IMG/VR virus record: IMGVR_UViG_3300031999_000160
Coordinates: 1 to 28,031 of that record
Length of the DNA: 28,031 nucleotides
Direction: 5' to 3' (one strand)
Source: a virus
Shown here: one piece after another, positions 1-8,250 of the stretch
Position numbering within the stretch: position 1 is the first letter of the stretch
Layout: each line of letters starts with the position of its first letter
Position numbers and translations under genes: made by a program
The notes under the pieces: model-generated
What the model was told of the DNA's origin: nothing
Databases searched by the model: none
The model's input: the letters and a program-made list of their open reading frames with translations, nothing else

Positions 1-90
1 GCCATCGATGCCTCGGCAGACAGCCGCACAGGACTGTTCCCGGCAACCGTAGGCGCCATTATGCGGGGACTTGGTTGGGAGGACGGCAAG

Positions 91-303
91 ATGACGGCGG
101 GTCTCCTCATCGACTTCATCAACCACTTTCCAGATGAGGTGAGGATGGCCATTGCTGTCGGTATTGCCCAGGGTTTGGGGCTGATGATCCAACGCAAGGA
201 CGACGCCCTACTGGTGGATCTAGTTCAGCTCTACGACACATTGGCCTTGGGGAAAGACGCTGAGAAGCGGAGACCAAGCGGCCTAGTTTTGCCGGGGGAG
301 TAG
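91..303 (+). CDS. Small hypothetical protein at left edge (possibly the 3' end of a longer gene)
   Basis: This short plus-strand reading frame ends at TAG 301-303. I chose the ATG at 91 because a GGGAGG ribosome binding site lies about 8 bases upstream; it gives a 70-residue protein. An ATG at 61 is also in frame but has no clear binding site. The frame stays open to base 1 with coding-like codon ends, so the true gene may begin outside the window. The product is mostly helical, with a mild hydrophobic patch (AIAVGIAQGLGLM) and a charged C-terminus. No family is recognised. It is followed four bases later by a small membrane protein gene, so the two are probably co-transcribed and run opposite to the virion genes. 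A role in lysis is only a guess from this context. Confidence 0.5.
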   Translation: MTAGLLIDFINHFPDEVRMAIAVGIAQGLGLMIQRKDDALLVDLVQLYDTLALGKDAEKRRPSGLVLPGE

Positions 304-307
304 GGAG

Positions 308-508
308 ATGGCGGAAAGAGAAGGATACTGGCCCTGGTGGTGGAGTGCCGCGTGGACGGTCATCCTGGGCTTCGCGTCCATCATGGAGTTCCTCCACTTC
401 CGGCGTGAACTGAAGCAACAGGACTACAAGAACGTTATGGGCCCACTCTTTATGGGTGTAGGCTTGGGATATATGGCGTCGGAGAGTTGCCGGGGAGAGT
501 GGCCCTAG
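308..508 (+). CDS. Small two-segment membrane protein, holin candidate
   Basis: The protein is 66 residues. A GGGGGAG ribosome binding site ends about 7 bases before ATG 308 and overlaps the end of the upstream gene, suggesting coupled translation. A Trp-rich interfacial start (PWWWSAAW) leads into a first hydrophobic segment (residues about 10-28). A basic and polar loop (HFRRELKQQDYKN) follows, then a second hydrophobic segment (about 43-57) rich in Gly and Met. Small size, two membrane segments and a place at the end of the virion gene block fit a class II-type holin, which would permeabilise the inner membrane for endolysin. No endolysin is visible in the window, so this is inference. Its TAG stop overlaps the stop of the minus-strand gene at 505-606. 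Confidence 0.55.
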   Translation: MAEREGYWPWWWSAAWTVILGFASIMEFLHFRRELKQQDYKNVMGPLFMGVGLGYMASESCRGEWP

Positions 509-606
509 CACCCCAGCCGCTTGACCTTCTTCTTACCCTTGGCAGAAACCGCGGGCTGCCGCTTGGCCTCGCGCTGGGCCTTCTGCTTCTTCTTGCTCTT
601 GCTCAT
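505..606 (-). CDS. 33-residue lysine-rich basic peptide
   Basis: This micro-gene starts at ATG 606-604, three bases after the stop of the preceding virion gene, and ends at TAG 507-505. The product has 14 Lys/Arg in 33 residues, with clusters SKSKKKQK and KGKKKVKR, and ends LGC. Third codon positions are mostly G or C, like the neighbours. No family is recognised. Its charge would suit nucleic-acid or membrane binding, or a minor virion component, but nothing proves this. The ribosome binding site is weak (GTGAG), so translation may rely on coupling with the upstream gene. It is the last gene of the minus-strand unit and meets the plus-strand gene end-to-end at a shared CTAG. Confidence 0.55.
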   Translation of the reverse strand: MSKSKKKQKAQREAKRQPAVSAKGKKKVKRLGC

Positions 607-609
607 CGT

Positions 610-1299
610 CTAAAACTCACCGATGTAGGTCATAAGCCCGTTCTGAAGAGTCACTACCCAGAAGATACCCATCGTGATGTAGCAGAACGCGCCCTCCCAG
701 GTAAGAGACACGATCCCGTTGCCCGCCATATACGTACTTGCGGCGGGTTTGGGCAGCTTGAGGTTGGCCGTCTCCTTCGCCTGGGCATAGGCGCAGTACG
801 GGTGCCAGATGATGGTAGCCGGACTGCTCACGCCGCTGTCAGCTAGGGTCGCCTGGAAGAACATGGCCTGCGCATTGGTATAGGTGATGAAGGCTGTCAC
901 GTCCAGGTCGAAGAAGAGGCCAGCCCTGCCCGTGTTGGTCTGGCTCGCCGTTGTCAGGTTGTCGTTGTCATCCCACACGTCGGCATCGTCCGGGCTGTTA
1001 GCCGCGACCGTGATGTGGTTGGTGCCCGGAGTGATGGCCGTGATGCGGACCTTCTTGCCCTTTGTGGTGTTGTGGAGCACCATGTTGACCGACATACTGT
1101 CCTCGCCGGTGTCGGTGTCATAGGGCACGTCGGTCGAGGTCGGGTTGCCGTTGATTTTCCCCACGAAGACGCCCCCTAGTCCCCAGCCATCGCCGCCGGG
1201 GTCTGGCGTCCATATCTTGGTCGCTGACGGGTTGATGAGGATGCTGGCGTGCCCGTAGCACACCTCATCGGTCGGAATCGCCCCGAAGCGTCTGCTCAT
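610..1299 (-). CDS. Hypothetical virion protein, beta-rich (229 aa)
   Basis: The start is ATG 1299-1297 with AGGAG six bases upstream; that site overlaps the TAG stop of the tail fibre gene (TAGGAG), so translation is likely coupled. The protein is rich in Thr, Asn, Asp and Gly with short beta-strand patterns (VRITAITPG, NHITVAAN, AGLFFDLDVTAFI). This is typical of phage surface or tail-tip proteins. The C-terminal 40 residues are more hydrophobic and aromatic (SLTWEGAFCYITMGIFWVV). No known domain is recognised. Its place directly after the fibre suggests a fibre-associated or receptor-binding protein, or a fibre chaperone, but this rests on context only. Confidence 0.7.
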   Translation of the reverse strand: MSRRFGAIPTDEVCYGHASILINPSATKIWTPDPGGDGWGLGGVFVGKINGNPTSTDVPYDTDTGEDSMSVNMVLHNTTKGKKVRITAITPGTNHITVAANSPDDADVWDDNDNLTTASQTNTGRAGLFFDLDVTAFITYTNAQAMFFQATLADSGVSSPATIIWHPYCAYAQAKETANLKLPKPAASTYMAGNGIVSLTWEGAFCYITMGIFWVVTLQNGLMTYIGEF

Positions 1300-1308
1300 G
1301 GTTCACTC

Positions 1309-4300
1309 CTACTGGAAAATCACCGAATCGATCAACTTCTGAATAACCGTGCCGAGGACATCTGCTACCTCATCAATCGTCGTGTCGTCTGCGTCGAACG
1401 TCAACGTCTCAACCACATTCGCCAGTGTAAAGTCCGGTGCCGGGGAAAGTGGCGCCCATCCGCCTCCGCCAAGTGCTCCCCAAGCACCGTTCGCGTAGCC
1501 ATGAAACGCCTTGGTCGTGGCGTTGTAGATGAGCATCCCCTCAACCGCAGTAAGGGCATCGCGCTCCACCGTAGTCATACGAGGAAAGAGGGGGGCCTTG
1601 GTAACAGAGTTCAAGTCAAGGAGGACGCTCACCCCCAACGCCTCATCCGTACCCAGCATCATCCGCAGTGCCGTCAGGTCTCCTGCTGTCACGTTCAACG
1701 GGACCGCCGAACTGCCGATGCGCGCGTAGGTGACGACCCCCAGGTTGGTTGACACCCGCAGCGCCCCGATGATGTCGGCGATGTAGCCCGCCGTGATACC
1801 AGCGTCCGCCCCCACAAAGAGGCGGGTGGCGTTGACGTCGCCAGCTGTCACGTTCGTGGGGGCCGTGGCCGACCCCACGCGAAGGTAGCCGGAGAGTGTA
1901 GCGGGACCGTTTGCGGCCAAGATGACGTTCGCAGCAAGAGCGGCATCGCCAGCAATGAGTCTCACGCAGGTTAGATCTCCGGCCGTGACATTCGTAGGAG
2001 CCCCTGTGTTTCCTACCCTGGTGTGCCCGCTCAGGCGCAGCGAGTCGGGCGAGTAGAGAACGTCTGCCGCGCCTCGGTATATCTGAGTGTCCCCGCCGAG
2101 TAGAAGACCGGCGCCAGAGCCGGTTACGGGCAGTCGGAGTTGGGACGCTTCGGTAAGTACCATTGCAGAGACGAGACCGGCATTGTAGACCTGCCACTCG
2201 TAGCGTCCGGTCTCGGCGCCGTCTGTTACGCTCACCGCATACAGCCGGAATAGACCATACTCAATCTGTTCAGGCACCACCGCATCGTTCATGCCATAGT
2301 AGTGCTGGCCCATAATGATGTCCCAAGCTGCCGGAGAGACGCTGATATGCTTCATGTCCAGGCGGGCGCCTTCGCTGTCCGCACTTGTGTCCTCCAGGAG
2401 CAGTGAACTCAACGTCGCGCTGCTAACCGTGAGGGCGTAGCTTCCTGGAGTCTTGTCCGCCCCTATCATGGTCTTGGCGACGATGCGGTTGGCCCCGTTA
2501 ACGCCTGCCTGGTAGATGGGGATGATGGTTGTGGCGTTCGAGAGTTCCCTAATCTCCAGTCCCCGCACCACAGCCGCTCCGAGAGCATCCTGCGGCATGA
2601 TGACGATGCCGACCACCTCACCTGCGACACTGTTGAACCCCTGTGCCAGGTCGTTAATCTCCAGTCCCCAGACGCCGCCTGTTATCGCCGTACCAGTGTA
2701 GGCCGTCACGTCCCCTCCGGCGCTGAAGAAGATTACATCAGTGGCGACGGCATTGTTCTCCATCGCTAGAATCTGCAACTTGACACCGAGAACGTGGGCC
2801 TTCGCGCCCGTACCGCGCACGGAGACGGCGCCAATGAGGCCGCCCAGCCAGGTGAAGGTGTTGTTGTTGCCTGCGGCAACGTCACTCGCAAAGCGAAGGG
2901 CGAAGTCGTAACCCGTCACAGCGGCGTTTGGGTCGAAGGTGACAGCGACCGACACTCCACGATAAGCGGTAGCGCCAAGAGCACCGGAGAAGGTCTCCTG
3001 GATGTCGAGGGCAGCAGTGGCACTAACCGCTGAGACTCCACTACCCACGGCCCAGTGTTTGGACGAGTACATCCCTGTGCCCTCGTCCACGACAACGGTG
3101 GAGTCGGCGCCGAGGAGGATGTTGCCTTTTGTACCATGAGCGGTACTGCCCAGCGTCAGAGTCTCAGACGCCCCCGTGCCACCATAACCCGTCTGCCCGC
3201 CAGCTCGTCCCGCCAGTAGGAAGTAACCTGTGTGTAGGTCGCCCGCGATGGCCGGATGAGCGTGTACGTGGTCACGGTGGGAGAAGATAAGGGACGTGCC
3301 CTCTGTAGCCGCGGCAGCAATATCGGCTGGATGGGTGGCATCGAGGGCCGTCTTCCATGATGGAGTGGTCTCAGCGTTGTCGATGCCCAGGACGTTCCGC
3401 ACGTTTGCCGCAGGCACCGCGATGGCGAGACGACTCCACTTCGGGGTGTCGTTGCCAATTATCACATCCCCGGCCAGAACAGAGTCAGCCAAGATGTCGC
3501 TGTGAGTGGCCGAAAGTAGGGCGTGGGCAGTCGCCGGGAAGGTAGCGGGTGCCCCATGCAGGTGGTCACGGCGAGCGGCTGCAACCGCTGTGCCTGCGGC
3601 GGCAGCATCGCTAGGAGCAATAGTCGTAGGAACGGTAGCGTCGAACAGGGCCTTCCAAGAGGGCCGCGTTTCAGCATTGAACACGCCCAGCACGTTGAAG
3701 AAGGTGGCAGCAGGCACCGCGATGGCGAGACGACTCCATGCCGGAGTGACGTTGCCAATGATGGTGTCGCCATCTAGGACGTTATCAGCTAAGGTGTCAG
3801 AGTGGGTTACTGACAGTAGGGCGTGGGCACCACCACCGGCTACGGCTTGCCAGGTCAGGTCGTCACGCAGGTACTTGGTGCCATCCGGCGCCCCTGTGCC
3901 CAGGTCTGCGGCTACCAGGGAACGGAATGTTGGCGCGGCCACTGCACCACTGACGGGACCAGCGAAGATGAGGTTTGCGGCCTGTGTGTCGAGTGTAAGT
4001 TGTTGTCCCGTCAAGCCGAGCAGATTGGAGTCCAGAGTGGCACTTAGCGTGACGGCTGCATGGGCGCCGCCTATAGGAGCGTAGAGTAGGTCGGCCTCTC
4101 CAGAAGTCAGGTACTCCGGGTGCAGATCGCCACTGTTCAGGACCGGATGAGCGTGTACGTGGTCTCGGTGAGAGAAGATAAGGGATGTACCCGCCGAGCC
4201 CGACGCAGCAATGGCAGCCGCAGCCGTGCCATCAAGGGCAGTCTTCCAGGAAGGCCGAAGTTCGGCGTTGTCGATGCCCAGGACGTTGCGGACGTTAGCC

Positions 4301-5772
4301 GCCGGGATGCTAATTGCCAACCTGCTCCACTTGGGAGTGGCGTTCCCGATGATGATGGCGCCGTCCAGCACGGCGCCCAGGAGGGTATCCGGGTGAACAA
4401 CCCCGTCGAGCAGGTTGTGGACATCGGCGTCGGCCACAACGGGGATGTTATCCTTCTCCGTCGTCACGCTCTCATAGGCGCTGTTCCCAATCTCTGACGT
4501 GCCATCGAGGGCATCGTCTTCCGCCTCGTATGCAGTCCCAACGGACGTGAAGGCGTTTGCCTTTGCAACGACTCCAAGGTTGGCACGGCCAAGAATATCG
4601 GCCTTGAATAGAACCCCGACAGGATAGTTCCCGATGATGTTTCCGACAACCGTTCCTCCAACCACTCCTCTCAACTGGATGGCTGCGGAACCGTCCGCGT
4701 GGGTCTTCCCTGGCCCCTTGAAGAGGTTGTCTGTAATCCGAACGTGGTTCTGGTGGCCGTGGGCGAGTTTGACATAGATTGCAACGTTGTGGCAATCTGT
4801 AAGTTCAAACGTCGAGTCGCTGACCTGGAATCCACCATAGCCAAGGGACAGGCTATCTATCTGAATGAGTGGCGTGGCGTTATCGGTGGTCTGGATGAAC
4901 TGACAGGAGGCCGCCCGAAACGACCCATACCTGTTCGTGCCCCCAGCCGCAATCGGGCCGCCGCTGACGTAGCAGTGGTTGAAAATCCACTGGGTCTGGT
5001 CGGCGCCATCAACGTTAAGAAGTAAGGCTCCATAGTTCAGGACGCTGTGTACTGCATGGAACACTCCCTGACATTGGATGGCGCCCTCTAGGTCGCAGTC
5101 CTGCACGTAGATGTCGCTGTCCGATGACGTAGTTTCCTTCAGCGCATAAGCCGTCCCGACGGCAACTAGAGCCAGCCCCTTGAGGGTCAGGGAGATGAAT
5201 GTCCCGGCGAGGGTCAGGATGTCTGCATTTGCAACGCCGGTAACCTTGACAAGGTAGTTGTAGCCTGGCGTAGGGATGAGACTAACCGGCGCACCCTGCG
5301 CTTCGAGAATCACACGAGTTGCGTGGCTGGCACTTGTCGTAATTGTTAGCGCCTCTGTGTAGACGCCGGGATTGACGTGAATCACGACTACATCGGTCGG
5401 GACGCTGGCCGCGATGATATCAGTGATGGCCGCCTGGATGGTGGTGTGGGTGCCGTGCCCGGTCTTGTCTACAACGGCGTGCTTGCCCAAGGAACCAGGC
5501 GACGAGGAGAGAATCTGTAGACGAACCTGGCCCGTGTAGGTCCGTCCCGTTGCGGGATCGAGGACACTTTGGACACGTGTGCTCACGCGCCGGGCCCGAA
5601 CCTTAAAGAAGAACCTCTGGGTATCGGGCAAGCCGGTGAAGAGGACGATTCCACCAAGGTCGCTCGCTACAACAGAGATTACGGCGAGGGTGTCAACGTC
5701 AAAACACTCCACCTCAACCCCAATGAGGGGCAGGAAGTCCTCATTTACGGTGGCGATCCGTGCCCACGCCAT
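1309..5772 (-). CDS. Tail fibre/tailspike with N-terminal beta-helix and internal repeats (1487 aa)
   Basis: The start is ATG 5772-5770 behind GAGG at a spacing of 8. Residues 1-85 form a small beta domain that may attach to the virion. Residues about 95-435 look like a right-handed beta-helix of the pectate-lyase type (TIQAAITDI near the start, PGVYTEALTI, many short strands), as in tailspikes. Residues about 455-840 carry three copies of a module with IIGN.TP.WSRLAI, NVLG..NAE..PSWK and RDH.H. A typical fibre linker (GDLHPEYLTSGEADLLY) lies between copies. A long beta region follows. Near the C-terminus are three PTNVTAGD-type repeats and a trimer-fibre end motif (FPRMTTVERDALTAVEGMLIYN is split here as FPRMTTVERDAL and VEGMLIYN). 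The role is host surface binding, possibly glycan cleavage; no catalytic residues can be assigned. Confidence 0.88.
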   Translation of the reverse strand: MAWARIATVNEDFLPLIGVEVECFDVDTLAVISVVASDLGGIVLFTGLPDTQRFFFKVRARRVSTRVQSVLDPATGRTYTGQVRLQILSSSPGSLGKHAVVDKTGHGTHTTIQAAITDIIAASVPTDVVVIHVNPGVYTEALTITTSASHATRVILEAQGAPVSLIPTPGYNYLVKVTGVANADILTLAGTFISLTLKGLALVAVGTAYALKETTSSDSDIYVQDCDLEGAIQCQGVFHAVHSVLNYGALLLNVDGADQTQWIFNHCYVSGGPIAAGGTNRYGSFRAASCQFIQTTDNATPLIQIDSLSLGYGGFQVSDSTFELTDCHNVAIYVKLAHGHQNHVRITDNLFKGPGKTHADGSAAIQLRGVVGGTVVGNIIGNYPVGVLFKADILGRANLGVVAKANAFTSVGTAYEAEDDALDGTSEIGNSAYESVTTEKDNIPVVADADVHNLLDGVVHPDTLLGAVLDGAIIIGNATPKWSRLAISIPAANVRNVLGIDNAELRPSWKTALDGTAAAAIAASGSAGTSLIFSHRDHVHAHPVLNSGDLHPEYLTSGEADLLYAPIGGAHAAVTLSATLDSNLLGLTGQQLTLDTQAANLIFAGPVSGAVAAPTFRSLVAADLGTGAPDGTKYLRDDLTWQAVAGGGAHALLSVTHSDTLADNVLDGDTIIGNVTPAWSRLAIAVPAATFFNVLGVFNAETRPSWKALFDATVPTTIAPSDAAAAGTAVAAARRDHLHGAPATFPATAHALLSATHSDILADSVLAGDVIIGNDTPKWSRLAIAVPAANVRNVLGIDNAETTPSWKTALDATHPADIAAAATEGTSLIFSHRDHVHAHPAIAGDLHTGYFLLAGRAGGQTGYGGTGASETLTLGSTAHGTKGNILLGADSTVVVDEGTGMYSSKHWAVGSGVSAVSATAALDIQETFSGALGATAYRGVSVAVTFDPNAAVTGYDFALRFASDVAAGNNNTFTWLGGLIGAVSVRGTGAKAHVLGVKLQILAMENNAVATDVIFFSAGGDVTAYTGTAITGGVWGLEINDLAQGFNSVAGEVVGIVIMPQDALGAAVVRGLEIRELSNATTIIPIYQAGVNGANRIVAKTMIGADKTPGSYALTVSSATLSSLLLEDTSADSEGARLDMKHISVSPAAWDIIMGQHYYGMNDAVVPEQIEYGLFRLYAVSVTDGAETGRYEWQVYNAGLVSAMVLTEASQLRLPVTGSGAGLLLGGDTQIYRGAADVLYSPDSLRLSGHTRVGNTGAPTNVTAGDLTCVRLIAGDAALAANVILAANGPATLSGYLRVGSATAPTNVTAGDVNATRLFVGADAGITAGYIADIIGALRVSTNLGVVTYARIGSSAVPLNVTAGDLTALRMMLGTDEALGVSVLLDLNSVTKAPLFPRMTTVERDALTAVEGMLIYNATTKAFHGYANGAWGALGGGGWAPLSPAPDFTLANVVETLTFDADDTTIDEVADVLGTVIQKLIDSVIFQ
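1670..2025 (-). repeat. Three PTNVTAGD-type repeats near the fibre C-terminus
   Basis: Three copies of a unit of about 50 residues encode R.G...APTNVTAGDL..RL followed by a short variable strand pair. They lie just before the C-terminal fibre end motif and probably form repeating shaft segments. Confidence 0.65.
3253..4400 (-). repeat. Three coding repeats in the tail fibre gene
   Basis: Three divergent copies encode the module with IIGN.TP.WSRLAI, NVLG..NAE and RDH.H. A 29-base stretch is identical at 3410-3438 and 3710-3738, exactly 300 bases apart. The third copy, around 4143-4400, is more diverged but shares the GATGAGCGTGTACGTGGTC stretch with the one at 3256. Confidence 0.75.
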
Positions 5773-5773
5773 A

Positions 5774-6316
5774 TTATTGCCTCACCGTACTTGTCTGTTC
5801 GCCTCTGAAGGCTTTTTCTAACACGAAATCCGCCCGCGTGAGCAACGAATCCTCCCAAAGGTCAACGGATAAGATGCCGCGGCTGGCCAGCAGTAGTTTG
5901 GCGATGCCCATACGGGCCCGGTCATCGGTATTGACCCAATGCCAGCGAAGACCGTTGATGTTCCACACCATCTTCATACCGGGGAAGTAAAAATCGGAGA
6001 TGAAGCCCCCAAATGCGGTGCGTCCGCCCATGACAGCCCACTGCATAACGAAGTCCACGTTCTCTATCTGGTGCTTCTTGCCCACAAGCCAGTCCCAGGC
6101 GATGAACTCCAGCAGGGAGCCGCCGTGTGTGGCCAACCATGCGTTGGCACGATCTTCTAGAGCCGTGTCCTGGTCTGCGGGTAGGGGGATAGAAGGCCCC
6201 TTCAGTGGACGTAGGGTAAGGCCCTTCTCCGTGAAAGTACGACGTAGGCGCCCCGCTTGTGGAATACCTGGGGCGCGAAATGGAGTCGGTCTTGTGAGGT
6301 CAATTCGTCTTGCCAT
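5774..6316 (-). CDS. Vsr/DUF559-like PD-(D/E)XK nuclease-fold protein, probably degenerate (180 aa)
   Basis: The start is ATG 6316-6314, overlapping the previous stop (TAATG); the stop is TAA one base before the fibre start. Residues about 68-152 follow the order of Vsr-like/DUF559 endonuclease-fold proteins: an early Glu helix, FVMQWAVMGGR, GGFISDFYFP (Asp108 at the catalytic Asp position), a beta strand ending in NGLRWH, then DRARMGIAKLLLASRG and VDLWED. In the family the strand before the G..WH motif normally carries the catalytic Glu; here the matching residue appears to be Asn (MVWNING). The fold is therefore moderately supported, but activity is doubtful. It lies between the nozzle and fibre genes, so it may be a repurposed structural or tail-attachment protein. 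The family match is by eye. Confidence 0.6.
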   Translation of the reverse strand: MARRIDLTRPTPFRAPGIPQAGRLRRTFTEKGLTLRPLKGPSIPLPADQDTALEDRANAWLATHGGSLLEFIAWDWLVGKKHQIENVDFVMQWAVMGGRTAFGGFISDFYFPGMKMVWNINGLRWHWVNTDDRARMGIAKLLLASRGILSVDLWEDSLLTRADFVLEKAFRGEQTSTVRQ

Positions 6317-8250
6317 TACGCGCCTATGGGTTCTATCAAGGTCAACTCGAATAGTCCATTGCCTTTTACTGCGTCTCGGAAGTCATCGAAGGTTCCTGGT
6401 AGATCAGCGATCTTCACGTATGTACCTGTGGTCACATTGGGAATCACGAGTAGAACCAGGGGTTTCGTGTTCCAGATGGTGATCAGTTTCTCCCAGACGT
6501 TCTTCAGTGTGGCGGGCACCCCACCCACAAGAGTACCCTCAGCTTTCATCTGGTTGACATCCACGCGGAAAACCCAGGTCGAGCGGAACTGGGGCTTCTT
6601 GTCATAGAGGAGTACCAAAGACATCAGTTCAGGACTGAGGTTTGCCGTGCCGCCACGGTCGAGGGTGATGCGGAAGCGGACGGTGCGAAACTGGAGGCCC
6701 GTGCCGCCGCCGGGGAAATCAATGGACGTTCCGGCCGCGACGAAGGTTCCAAGGGTAGTCCACGCCCCTGCCTCATTGTTGTCGAGCTGGTACTCTACCT
6801 TTACCGTCTCGTTGGCTGTTAGACTGTACCCATCGCAGTAGAGTCGGTAGAGGACGCCGGACAACTCACGGAAGCCACCATCGATCCAGCCGGTGTCAAA
6901 GTACAGGGGGCCGTCTTGGAAATTGTCCACCCCCACCACCGGCACCTCGCCTGTGTTGGGAAGACGGAGCGTCATCAGTCGGGGAGTCGTTGCGGCCCCA
7001 TAGCCAGCGGCACCCAGAACCACGATCCGCCGTTCTGTGTCAACCGTAGCGGGCAACCACTTCGAGGCGATGCCAGACACGACCGAGCAGAAGGAAGCGA
7101 CGGCCGGGCCAAACTGGGACCAACCCACGCCGTTGTAAACGATAACCTGTGTTGCTCCCGCCCCCGTATGGAGGAGGGCGAAGAGGTAGTCCGTACCCCC
7201 AATGAGTTTGACGATGGCGCCGCTCTGGAGTCCCGGCGGGACACCTCCTCCCTTGCGCGGCCAGGAGATGTTCCGTACAGTCGATCCATCCCAAAGGAAG
7301 ACGTTGTAGCCGTCCGTAAGTACGATGTAGTTGTTCCAGATTAGGGCATCGTGCAGGTGGCGCTTGTTGTTGATGGGGATCAGGAGGGCGTTCCTATTGC
7401 TAAAGTCAAGGGCGAAAAGTGATTGCAGTCCGGCATCATCGCGTGCTAAGAAATGAACCGCACCCTCACCCCACGGGGCCATGTAGATTCCAATAAACTG
7501 GACACGGCCATATCCACACTTCCAGACAATATCTGGAATAGCTAGATCACAACTCCACGTCAGGCCGTTGGCAGAGAAGATGATCTCGGCGATAGGCCGC
7601 GTGCCAATGATCTTGTCCTGCCAGACAATCGCATCCTCGATAACCTTCTGGGTGCCGGTTCCACCGTCGGCCCAGGTCGTACCGTCGGTAGAACGCTGAT
7701 ACCGCGCTGTACCGGCGCCACCCTCACAGAAAGCGTAGAGTGCATTGACCCCCGCCGCTGGTTTGGGGCAGTACTCCAGGATCCGGGACACCATGTAGGC
7801 ATTGCTGATGACCTTAACACTGGCCCAACTAGCGCCGCCATCAGTTGACTTGTAGATATTGCCACCGAAACCGGCGTAGTTGGCAGGGGCACCGCTAACA
7901 TCGGATCCTGTGATGGGGACGGAGGGTTGGCGCTTTGTGTAGTCGGCTGCCCCAGGCGCCGTTAGAGCGCCGACGGTCTGGAGGGGTGGCAGCGTGATGT
8001 GTCCGGCACGGCGGATGTCTACGCCGCCAATATTGTCCCAGGCAGTACCCAGGGCCTCACGGATGTCGAGGCGCCGGTAGCCGATACCGCCCGAAAAGTC
8101 GTCCAAACACAACCAGAACGCATGGAGACGTTCATCATACGAAGCTTTCCCCACCTTCAGGCCAACGGTCCACTCAGCGACCGAGTTACAACGAATTGGC
8201 CCGGAGACGTAGAGTGACTGCCCGGCTAATGTAATCGCCTCATGTGGCAT
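6316..8250 (-). CDS. Tail nozzle-like protein with beta-propeller features (644 aa)
   Basis: The start is ATG 8250-8248; the gene overlaps the 3' end of the homing endonuclease gene by 11 bases. Near residues 135-142 there is an Asp-box (STDGGASW), with a second imperfect one at 187-193 (STDGTTW), as in BNR/sialidase-type propeller blades. Many further repeats of short strands follow. The C-terminal 90 residues form a separate domain (STWVFRVDVNQM, VLLVIPNVTTGTYVKIADL). Podovirus nozzle proteins (T7 gp12, P22 gp10 type) are propeller-based, about 470-800 residues, and encoded beside the adaptor. Size, fold hints and the two adaptor-like genes upstream all fit that role. A general tail hub is the alternative. 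Confidence 0.65.
   Translation of the reverse strand: MPHEAITLAGQSLYVSGPIRCNSVAEWTVGLKVGKASYDERLHAFWLCLDDFSGGIGYRRLDIREALGTAWDNIGGVDIRRAGHITLPPLQTVGALTAPGAADYTKRQPSVPITGSDVSGAPANYAGFGGNIYKSTDGGASWASVKVISNAYMVSRILEYCPKPAAGVNALYAFCEGGAGTARYQRSTDGTTWADGGTGTQKVIEDAIVWQDKIIGTRPIAEIIFSANGLTWSCDLAIPDIVWKCGYGRVQFIGIYMAPWGEGAVHFLARDDAGLQSLFALDFSNRNALLIPINNKRHLHDALIWNNYIVLTDGYNVFLWDGSTVRNISWPRKGGGVPPGLQSGAIVKLIGGTDYLFALLHTGAGATQVIVYNGVGWSQFGPAVASFCSVVSGIASKWLPATVDTERRIVVLGAAGYGAATTPRLMTLRLPNTGEVPVVGVDNFQDGPLYFDTGWIDGGFRELSGVLYRLYCDGYSLTANETVKVEYQLDNNEAGAWTTLGTFVAAGTSIDFPGGGTGLQFRTVRFRITLDRGGTANLSPELMSLVLLYDKKPQFRSTWVFRVDVNQMKAEGTLVGGVPATLKNVWEKLITIWNTKPLVLLVIPNVTTGTYVKIADLPGTFDDFRDAVKGNGLFELTLIEPIGA

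Noticed and set aside
4464-4795. Long minus-strand frames inside the fibre gene in other phases
   Set aside because: They lie wholly inside the 1487-residue frame, have arginine-rich nonsense composition and no ribosome binding site.
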